From Myxococcus hansupus (GTDB taxonomy: Bacteria > Myxococcota > Myxococcia > Myxococcales > Myxococcaceae), in the NCBI RefSeq assembly GCF_000280925.3, contig NZ_CP012109.1, forward strand, positions 5,476,501-5,540,500: a DNA stretch of 64,000 bases. The letters are read 5' to 3'. Shown here one piece after another: positions 57,715 through 64,000 of the stretch. The notes beneath the pieces are model-generated. The model was not told the DNA's origin and did no database searches. It saw only the letters and a program-made list of their open reading frames with translations. Every line of letters begins with the position of its first letter. Positions within the stretch are counted from its first letter, which is position 1. The position numbers and the translations under genes are program-made.

Positions 57715-58623
57715 ATGCTGCCGCCCGTGCGCCTACCCATCCAAGCGGTTGCCATTGCCTTCTTGCTGGCTGTCGTTCCCGCCTTCCCCGCCGCCGCCCA
57801 GAGTGGTGGCGACGAGCCGAAGCTCCACGAGCTCCGCTTCAATGCCACACGGGATGGCATCATCACCGGCGCGGCGGGGGTGCTGTGGATTTCCAGCGAA
57901 GCCATCTTCAAAGACAGCCTGGCCCCGGCGGAGTGCCGCTGGTGTGACCGGGCCCCCGACGGAACCGACCGCCTCAACCGCCTGGACCGGTGGGGCCGGG
58001 GCCTCGTCGGGACGACCGAAGCGTCGCGGACGCGGGCGCACCAATGGAGCAACGTCATCGGGTTCGCCGCGCTGCCCGTGGGCCTCCTCGGCTTTCAATA
58101 CGCCATTGGCCGCGACTCGGGCGCGCCCACCCGGTTCTTCGCCGAGGACGCCACCATCATCGTCCAGAGCACCGCCATCGCCGCGCTGGCCAACCAGACG
58201 GTGAAGTTCATCGCCGGTCGCGAGCGCCCCTTCGTCCACGTGCTCCCGGAGGACCAGAAGGCCCTCACCGCGCACCCCAGCGACAACAACCTGTCCTTCT
58301 ACAGTGGCCACGCCAGCCTCGCCTTCTCGCTGGTGGTGTCCACGGGCACGGTCGCCTCGCTGCGGGGCTACAAGCATCAGGCGTGGATCTGGGGCGTGGG
58401 CTTGCCCCTGGCCACCTCGGTGGGCCTGCTGCGGATGCGCGCGGACAAGCATTACCTCTCGGACGTGGCCACGGGCGCGCTGCTCGGCTCCGCGATTGGC
58501 TTCGCGGTGCCCATGCTGCTCCACGGCCGAAAGGGTGACGCTTCCCCGAGCGCCCAGGCCAGCGCGGTCCAGGTGACGCCCGTGGCAGGTGCCCGGATGG
58601 CGGGCCTCTCCGGCACGTTCTAG
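57715..58623 (+). CDS. Membrane-associated PAP2-family phosphatase
   Basis: A 302-residue protein with a signal peptide-like start (AVAIAFLLAVVPAFPAAAQS) and several membrane helices. The three PAP2 motifs are KFIAGRERP (K-x6-RP, Lys164 to Pro172), FYSGHAS (197-201) and the R-x5-H-x3-D set with Arg240, His246 and Asp250 in LLRMRADKHYLSD. The catalytic His pair is present. It likely dephosphorylates undecaprenyl pyrophosphate, phosphatidic acid or a similar lipid outside the inner membrane. It converges on the metallophosphoesterase gene. Confidence 0.9.
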   Translation: MLPPVRLPIQAVAIAFLLAVVPAFPAAAQSGGDEPKLHELRFNATRDGIITGAAGVLWISSEAIFKDSLAPAECRWCDRAPDGTDRLNRLDRWGRGLVGTTEASRTRAHQWSNVIGFAALPVGLLGFQYAIGRDSGAPTRFFAEDATIIVQSTAIAALANQTVKFIAGRERPFVHVLPEDQKALTAHPSDNNLSFYSGHASLAFSLVVSTGTVASLRGYKHQAWIWGVGLPLATSVGLLRMRADKHYLSDVATGALLGSAIGFAVPMLLHGRKGDASPSAQASAVQVTPVAGARMAGLSGTF

Positions 58624-58635
58624 GGCGGTCGCCGC

Positions 58636-58655
58636 GCCGGGCCTCAGAGCCCGGC
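58636..58655. terminator. Hairpin at the 3' ends of the PAP2 and metallophosphoesterase genes
   Basis: GCCGGGC at 58636-58642 and GCCCGGC at 58649-58655 form a perfect seven-base stem. It overlaps the last codons of the metallophosphoesterase, so it can act for the plus-strand gene only after its stop. No T-tract is visible. Confidence 0.5.
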
Positions 58656-59551
58656 TTCGGCGGACGTGCCCTCCCCTTCGGAGAGAAGCGCGGGCAACGA
58701 GGCCATGTCCCACCGCTGACCGGCGGTCCACGCCACGGCGCCCGACACGCCCCAGCCCGCGCGCAGGGCCTGCCGCCCCTCGTACTCCAACCAGAAGATG
58801 GACTCCTGGGGCCTGGCCGCCTGGTCCAGACAGGCAATGCGCGTGGGGGCCGGTCGAGCCCCTCCAGCGTGACGGCGAAGCCCTTGTGCGAGTGGCCACA
58901 CAACATCCACTTGGGCATCATCGCGTCCACCAACCGCCGCGTCACGGGGTTGCCAATCCAATACGAGGGCAAGGGCCTGGGCGGCGAGGGATTCTCGTCC
59001 CGCGCTCGCTGGACGATGCCTCGCGGCCACTCATGCACCAGCAGCAGGTCCACGTCCCGCAACGTGGCCAGTTGATCCACCTCGGGCGTGCGGAAATAAC
59101 CGGCCTGCTTCACCATGTCCGGGGTGCTGGGAGGCTTCAGCGGCTGGTCGACGAAGCGCGGGGCGTGGATGCCGGACAGATAGGCCACGCGCAGCCCCCC
59201 CAGCTCACGCAGGCCCGCACGCCCCAGGTACATCACGTTCGGCGCCAACGCGCCTCCCTGCTGGAGGTCGTGCAGCGCTTCGAAGTCCTCGTTGTTGCCA
59301 CCGATGAAGTACAGCGGACGCTTCACCTTCCGGAGCCCGTCCGCGTACTCCGCGAACTCCGCGGGCATGGCGCGCTTGGCGGCCTTGCGACGGTGGTCAT
59401 CCGCGCGGCGGAAGGCCTCCACGTCGCCCACGGCCAGCACCAGGTCCACCTGGCGACCTCGCGCCTGCTCCAGTGCGTCCAGCCATGTCTCCACGCGGTG
59501 GAAGCGGCCGTGGATGTCGCCCACGGCCGCGACAAGTAGGGGTTCCGGCAT
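58644..59551 (-). pseudogene. Dbr1-like calcineurin-type metallophosphoesterase, frameshifted
   Basis: From ATG 59551 the protein reads with motifs GDIHG (11-15), GD (42-43), GGNNE (84-88), VHEWP (His173) and GHSH (219-222). The blocks YFIGGNNE, LAPNVMYLGRAGL, LSGIHAPR and LLLVHEWPRGI line up with eukaryotic RNA lariat-debranching enzyme Dbr1 rather than with ordinary bacterial phosphoesterases. The His of GNHE is Asn87 here. After about residue 235 the coding frame jumps: the natural C-terminus (TRIACLDQAARPQESIFWLE, ending at 58644) is in the frame one base away. One missing base in the five-C run (plus strand GGGGG, 58845-58849) restores a 302-residue protein. A sequencing error is possible. 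Confidence 0.75.
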
Positions 59552-59746
59552 CTTGCTTAAAAGGCTGCACGCGCCCCTCCCCCCTGTCGAGTCGACTTCA
59601 TCCCATCTCCCCAGTGGTAGACAGAACGCTTCCTCTCCTGGCAGCCGATGACGCAGCCCGTCCAACCCGTGGCGCCCACGAGGGCCCGTCCATTCACGTC
59701 CGAAAGCGGCCAGACATGGGCCGCCGTATATGGGAGTCAGAGCCCC

Positions 59747-61276
59747 ATGACCGCCCTGGAACCCTCCGCGTGCTACCGCGCCGTGCAGACCCGGGATGCC
59801 CGCTTCGACGGCAGGTTCTTCACCGCCGTCCGGACCACGCGCATCTACTGCCGGCCCATCTGCCCCGCCCGGACGCCCCGGTTCGAGAACTGCACCTTCT
59901 TCCCGAGCGCCGCTGGCGCCCAGGAGGCCGGCTACCGGCCCTGCCTGCGCTGCCGCCCGGAGACCTCCCCGGACCTCGCCTTCTGGCGCGGCACGTCGAA
60001 CACCGTCGCCCGCGCCCTCGCGCTCATCGCGGAAGGCGGAATGGATGACGAAGGCGCGGGCGTGACGGAGCTCGCGGACCGGTTGGGCGTGGGGGACCGG
60101 CAGCTCCGGCGCTTATTCCAGCAACACCTGGGCGCGTCGCCCGTCGCGGTGGCCCAGACGCGGCGCGTGCTGTTCGCCCGGCAGCTCCTCCACGAGACGT
60201 CGCTGCCCATGGCCGAGGTGGCGCTCGCCGCGGGGTTCCGCAGCGTCCGCCGCTTCAACGCCGTCTTCCGCTCGCTCCATGGCCGGCCCCCCCGGGAGCT
60301 TCGGAGGAGCAAGGCCCCTGAAACCCATACGTCCACGGGCGTCACGCTCTTCATCCCCTACCGCCCGCCGTACGACTGGGAGTCGATGCTGGCCCACCTG
60401 GAGGCGCGAGCGCTGCCGGGGCTCGAATACATCGAAGCCGGGCGCTACCGGCGAACGGTGGCGCATGCGCGGGGCGCGGGCTCCATCGAGGTCTCCCCGG
60501 CTCCGCGACGCGCGGGCTTCCTGGTGACGCTCCGGCTTCCGGAGGTCCAAGCCCTGCCCGGAGTCGTGGCCCAGGTCCGCCGCGTCTTCGACGTGGGCGC
60601 GGATGTGGATGTCATTGGCGCGCACCTGTCTCGCGACCCACGGCTGGCGCCCCTCGTCGCGCGGCGCCCCGGGCTGCGGGCTCCGGGCGGCTGGGACGGC
60701 TTCGAGCTCGCGGTCCGGGCCGTGCTGGGGCAGCAGGTGACGGTGGTCGCCGCGCGCGGCCTGGGCGCCCGGCTGGTCGCCGAGTACGGAGAGCCCGCCC
60801 TCACCGAGGCCACCGGACACCCTCGGCTCCTGCGAACCTTCCCGCGTCCCGAAAGGCTGGTGGGTGAGGACCTGCGCCGGCTCGGCATGCCCGCGGCTCG
60901 CGCGAAGACGTTGTCGAGTCTCGCCGCCGCGGCCGTCGCGGACCCACGGCTGTTCCAGCCCGGCGCCTCGCTGGAGGAAGCCATCACCCGCTTCAAGCGC
61001 ATCCCTGGCATCGGCGACTGGACGGCGCAGTACATCGCCCTGCGCGCCGTGCGCGAGACGGATGCCTTTCCCTCCGCGGACGTCGCGCTGCTTCGGGCCC
61101 TCGAGGATGACGCGGGCGTCCGGCCCACGCCCGACGCGGTGCTTCGCCGCTCGGAGGCCTGGAGCCCCTGGCGCGCCTACGCGGCACAACACCTGTGGGC
61201 CGCTGACGCGGAGCGTTCCCGAGCCCCCTCGCCCACGAAAGACAACCATGCCTCCGCCGCTGCGACTGCTCATTGA
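59747..61276 (+). CDS. AdaA-AlkA fusion: methylphosphotriester-sensing regulator and 3-methyladenine DNA glycosylase
   Basis: A 509-residue fusion protein from ATG 59747. The N-terminal Ada zinc domain has the four cysteines Cys35, Cys39, Cys66 and Cys69 (IYCRPICPA, YRPCLRC), of which the first accepts methyl groups from phosphotriesters. An AraC helix-turn-helix pair follows (ELADRLGVGDRQLRRLF, EVALAAGFRSVRRFNAVF). The AlkA N-domain begins at about 210, and the helix-hairpin-helix glycosylase has FKRIPGIGDWTAQYIALRA and the catalytic Asp in FPSADVALL. It controls and performs alkylation repair. Its end overlaps ogt by 29 bases. Confidence 0.92.
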   Translation: MTALEPSACYRAVQTRDARFDGRFFTAVRTTRIYCRPICPARTPRFENCTFFPSAAGAQEAGYRPCLRCRPETSPDLAFWRGTSNTVARALALIAEGGMDDEGAGVTELADRLGVGDRQLRRLFQQHLGASPVAVAQTRRVLFARQLLHETSLPMAEVALAAGFRSVRRFNAVFRSLHGRPPRELRRSKAPETHTSTGVTLFIPYRPPYDWESMLAHLEARALPGLEYIEAGRYRRTVAHARGAGSIEVSPAPRRAGFLVTLRLPEVQALPGVVAQVRRVFDVGADVDVIGAHLSRDPRLAPLVARRPGLRAPGGWDGFELAVRAVLGQQVTVVAARGLGARLVAEYGEPALTEATGHPRLLRTFPRPERLVGEDLRRLGMPAARAKTLSSLAAAAVADPRLFQPGASLEEAITRFKRIPGIGDWTAQYIALRAVRETDAFPSADVALLRALEDDAGVRPTPDAVLRRSEAWSPWRAYAAQHLWAADAERSRAPSPTKDNHASAAATAH

Positions 61277-61799
61277 CCGCGCATCAACCCCCATTGGACA
61301 GATATGGGTCGTCTGCGACGAGGCCGGAGCGCTCCGCGCGGTCGACTGGGACGAGTACGAAGCGCGGATGATGCGCCTGCTGCGCCTGCATTACGGAGAG
61401 CACGGCTACGCGCTGGCCCCCGCGAGCGACCCCTTCGGGCGGACCACGGCGTTGCAGGCGTACCTGCGCGGAGACATCCGCGCCATCGACGACCTCCCCG
61501 TGGCCACCGCGGGCACGGACTTCCAACGCGAGGTCTGGCGCGCGCTTCGAGACATCCCCGCTGGAGCCACCACCAGCTACAGCAAGCTGGCCGAGCGCAT
61601 CGGCCGCCCCAAGGCGGTGCGCGCGGTGGGCATGGCCAATGGCGCCAACCCGATTGGCGTCGTGGTGCCCTGCCACCGGGTGGTGGGCGCGAACGCGTCC
61701 CTCACCGGCTACGGCGGCGGACTCGAACGTAAACAATGGCTGCTCGACCACGAGCGCCGCCATGCACCGCCTTCCCTTTCCCAACCCCAGCCTGACTGA
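61248..61799 (+). CDS. ogt: Methylated-DNA--protein-cysteine methyltransferase
   Basis: A 183-residue suicide enzyme that removes alkyl groups from O6 of guanine. The active-site cysteine is Cys142 in GVVVPCHRVVG. Flanking family features are YSKLAERIGRPKAVRAVGMANGANP in pieces and a C-terminal LTGYGGGLERK. Start ATG 61248 lies inside the 3' end of the AdaA-AlkA gene, in another frame, so the two are co-translated. A weak ribosome binding site fits coupling. Confidence 0.94.
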   Translation: MPPPLRLLIDRASTPIGQIWVVCDEAGALRAVDWDEYEARMMRLLRLHYGEHGYALAPASDPFGRTTALQAYLRGDIRAIDDLPVATAGTDFQREVWRALRDIPAGATTSYSKLAERIGRPKAVRAVGMANGANPIGVVVPCHRVVGANASLTGYGGGLERKQWLLDHERRHAPPSLSQPQPD

Positions 61800-61813
61800 A
61801 AGGGACCCACCCC

Positions 61814-62641
61814 ATGCCTCCTGACACCACCGCCCACGCAGAGAGCTTCCACGCGCTTCATCAGGGCCCCGCGCCCCTCATCCTGCCCAACGCCTGGGAC
61901 GCCGCCAGCGCGCGGCTCTTCGAGAGCCTGGGCGCGAAGGCCATCGCCACCACGAGCGCGGGCGTCGCGTGGGCCCATGGATATCCAGACGGTGACAGCC
62001 TCCCGTTCGAGCACCTGCTCGCGACCGTCAACACCATCACCCGCATCGTCCGGGTGCCGCTGACCTTCGACCTCGAAGGGGGCTACTCCAACGACCCGGG
62101 CCAGGTCGCTGTCAACGCCGCCCGCCTCATCGAAGCGGGCGTGGTGGGCATCAACCTCGAGGACGGCGCGGGCTCGCCCACCGCCCTGTGCGAGAAGATT
62201 GCCCACGTGAGACAGGCCAGCGCGCGGCTCGGCGTCCGCCTCTTCATCAACGCGCGCACCGACGTCTACCTCCGAGGGCTCGTGCCCGAGGCGCTGCGGC
62301 AGGACGAGACGCTCGCCCGCGCGGAGCAATACCGCGCGGCGGGGGCGGATGGCTTCTTCGTCCCCGGACTGGTGGATGCGGCGGGAATCCAGGCTATCAC
62401 CCGAGGCACGCCCCTGCCCGTCAATGTCCTGGTCCGCCCTGGACTCCCCAACGCCTTCGAACTGCAACGGCTGGGTATTCGCAGGCTCTCCAGTGGATCG
62501 ACCATTCCGCTGGCGCTGTGGGGGCAAGCCACCGCGCTGGTCTCCGCGTTCCTCGCCGATGGACGCTCCGAGCCGCTGGGCCAAGGCGCGGCCACCTACG
62601 ACACCCTCAACGCCCTGATGAAACCCGCCGCGGCGCCCTGA
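61814..62641 (+). CDS. Isocitrate lyase/PEP mutase family protein
   Basis: A 275-residue (beta/alpha)8 enzyme of the PEP mutase/isocitrate lyase superfamily. It has the N-terminal LILPNAWDAASARLFESLGAKAIATTSAG, the metal site LTFDLEGGYSND, VVGINLEDG, and INARTDVYL. The KKCGH/K-G-C catalytic signature of true isocitrate lyase is absent, so it is more likely an oxaloacetate- or 2-methylisocitrate-type hydrolase or lyase. The substrate is unclear. It starts 14 bases after ogt and may share its message. Confidence 0.88.
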   Translation: MPPDTTAHAESFHALHQGPAPLILPNAWDAASARLFESLGAKAIATTSAGVAWAHGYPDGDSLPFEHLLATVNTITRIVRVPLTFDLEGGYSNDPGQVAVNAARLIEAGVVGINLEDGAGSPTALCEKIAHVRQASARLGVRLFINARTDVYLRGLVPEALRQDETLARAEQYRAAGADGFFVPGLVDAAGIQAITRGTPLPVNVLVRPGLPNAFELQRLGIRRLSSGSTIPLALWGQATALVSAFLADGRSEPLGQGAATYDTLNALMKPAAAP

Positions 62642-62652
62642 GCCCGCCGCGC

Positions 62653-64000
62653 TCAGCCGCAGCCCAGCGCGTACGTCACCTCCACCAGCGAGCCCACGGA
62701 CGGCGCGGACTCCCGGTTGAAGAGGACCGCGTTCTCGCCGGCGTCGTACTCCCAGCCCGACGTCACCGGGACACCGTCCACATGGACCACGATGCTGGAC
62801 GGGTCCGCCGGGGTCTCCGAGAGCGGGAACTTGCGGTTGGTGCCGAAGGTACTGTCGGAGAGCTTCTCCAGCGAGCTGGCCCAGTTCGGCGTGCAGATGC
62901 TGTCCACAACGCCCCCCGTGGCCAGCGCCAACTGGCTGTAACGGCTGCCCGAGCTGCTCGACGTCGGGCACTTGGACAGATCCGCGGGGCCGACGATGGC
63001 GTTGATGCTCAACTTCGAGCGGTCATTGCCCTTCAGCGCCATCAGGTACGTCTCATAGAAGGACACCGGCTGCGCGCTGAAGTCCTCCTCGTCCGAGACG
63101 AAGATGATGGCCAGACGCGCGTCCTCACGCAGGAAGCCACCGTTGCCGTCGTTCGGCTGCGGCGTGCGCGGGTCGTCCTCGCTGTAGAGCAGCGGATCCG
63201 ACAGGGCGCGGTAGGCGGCCTCCAGGCCCTGCTCGTTCCAATGACACACACCCACGCGCGTGTTGTTGGCGAACACGGTGGCCGCGTCCGGTGTCCCCGG
63301 CGTGATGATGCGGGGCCGCGAGCCGTCCACCGGGAACAGGCGCCCATTCTCCCCACCCTGCGCACCGCCCGGGCACTCGGACCAGCCGCCCGGCGACGGG
63401 TCCAGGCCGGTGGTGGTGACGCCGATGCGGTAGTCCACCGACGCGCCGTCCGCCGCGCTCAGGAAGGAGGCGAAGTTCTGTCCCAGGCTCTGCTGCTCCT
63501 CCATCATCGAGCCCGAGTTATCCACCACGAAGAGCACGTCCACCTTCGCCTGGGACTCCTGGAAGAAGCGGTCCGTCTGCTCCGCCTTCGTCACCCCCAG
63601 GCCCACCATGCCCACCGTGTAGACGGCGCCGTCCGCGAGCGTGAAGCGCAGCGCCGCCGTGTCCGCGCCCTCGTCCACCGGGGCGTACGTCGCCGTCAGG
63701 GGCCGCGTGCTCGCGGGCCCCAGCGTCCACGGGGCATTGCCGCCGCCGTCCACGGTGAACTCCCCCGCGTCCGCGTCGAACGCCACCTGATTCACCTGCA
63801 CGGGCCCCACACACGAATTCACCGCCACCAGCTCACGCGTCCGAGGACCGCACGACAGCTTGGTGACGCCGAAGTCCAACGTCGTGGGCTGCAACGCGAA
63901 GCACCCCACCACGCCCTCGCCCTGGAGCTGCACCAGGGGATGCCCCAGCGTGGGATGGTTCACCCACGCCTCGGCCAGGCCCGTGAAGCGGCCTTCTTCC
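62653..64000 (-). CDS. Von Willebrand factor A-domain protein, 5' end outside window
   Basis: The frame is open past the window edge, so the N-terminus is missing; about 449 residues are seen. A beta-sandwich, ASPM/choice-of-anchor-like domain (DFGVTKLSCGPRTRELVAVN) precedes a VWA domain with the MIDAS motif DVLFVVDNSGSMMEEQ and a conserved ED pair in IFVSDEEDF. Cysteines appear in pairs (ECPGG, VCHWNE, SKCPTSS, SICTPNW, YALGCG), as in extracellular proteins. It is probably a secreted or surface protein mediating adhesion. Typical of the large myxobacterial VWA families. Confidence 0.85.
   Translation of the reverse strand, partial: EEGRFTGLAEAWVNHPTLGHPLVQLQGEGVVGCFALQPTTLDFGVTKLSCGPRTRELVAVNSCVGPVQVNQVAFDADAGEFTVDGGGNAPWTLGPASTRPLTATYAPVDEGADTAALRFTLADGAVYTVGMVGLGVTKAEQTDRFFQESQAKVDVLFVVDNSGSMMEEQQSLGQNFASFLSAADGASVDYRIGVTTTGLDPSPGGWSECPGGAQGGENGRLFPVDGSRPRIITPGTPDAATVFANNTRVGVCHWNEQGLEAAYRALSDPLLYSEDDPRTPQPNDGNGGFLREDARLAIIFVSDEEDFSAQPVSFYETYLMALKGNDRSKLSINAIVGPADLSKCPTSSSSGSRYSQLALATGGVVDSICTPNWASSLEKLSDSTFGTNRKFPLSETPADPSSIVVHVDGVPVTSGWEYDAGENAVLFNRESAPSVGSLVEVTYALGCG

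Noticed and set aside
58265..58650. C-terminal extension of the metallophosphoesterase in its first frame
   Set aside because: Beyond the G5 run the first frame continues as Arg/Pro-rich sequence antisense to the PAP2 gene. The other frame carries the natural ending, so the extension is a product of the frameshift.

Overview
The window is a 64 kb stretch of chromosome of about 70% GC from a delta-proteobacterium of the Myxococcaceae (Myxococcus, Corallococcus or a close relative). The best single pointer is the 164-residue CdnL protein at 39169-39663, which reads like the Myxococcus xanthus protein. Proline/alanine-rich FHA, PilZ and TPR proteins, frequent GTG and TTG starts and extreme third-position GC agree. 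No insertion sequence, phage, CRISPR array, rRNA or tRNA was recognised, so this looks like ordinary backbone.

Layout. 1-2.6 kb: end of an outer-membrane barrel gene facing a lone GspE/PilB-type ATPase. 2.9-7.2 kb (minus): haem operon (small hypothetical gene, hemX-like, hemA, hemC, hemD). 7.3-9.8 kb: thioredoxin, PPK2 polyphosphate kinase, a small AT-hook/zinc protein, a PilZ protein. 9.9-14.4 kb (minus): elongasome operon mreC-mreD-mrdA-rodA without mreB, divergent from a PpiD/SurA-type chaperone. 16.3-19 kb: GAF-GGDEF cyclase, maf, yggS, a zinc-ribbon protein. 19.2-22.6 kb: a GH123/DUF4091-like protein between two DUF3108 proteins. 22.7-26.6 kb: a barrel protein, an imelysin lipoprotein and a di-haem oxidoreductase behind a Fur-like palindrome. 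27-36.6 kb (minus): a repeat-rich secreted protein, DUF507, uvrC, uvrB, an M28 peptidase and cysS. 36.7-48.3 kb: two FHA membrane proteins, cdnL, comEC, a CBM9-like lipoprotein, a small barrel protein, DUF2071, a PH-like and a TPR protein. 48.4-57.6 kb (minus): purA, addA, addB and a double GNAT acetyltransferase. 57.7-64 kb: PAP2 phosphatase, a frameshifted metallophosphoesterase resembling eukaryotic lariat-debranching enzyme Dbr1, an AdaA-AlkA fusion overlapping ogt, a PEP-mutase/isocitrate-lyase family enzyme, and the end of a von Willebrand A-domain protein.

Themes. DNA repair is strongly represented (UvrB, UvrC, AddAB, AdaA-AlkA, Ogt), as are envelope growth (Mre/RodA/PBP2, PpiD), haem synthesis and iron handling. 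The observations most worth following are the bacterial Dbr1-like enzyme with a His-to-Asn change in its GNHE motif and a homopolymer frameshift, the AddA subunit with a broken nuclease motif but intact cluster-type cysteines, the palindrome before the imelysin operon, and the DUF3108/GH123-like trio.
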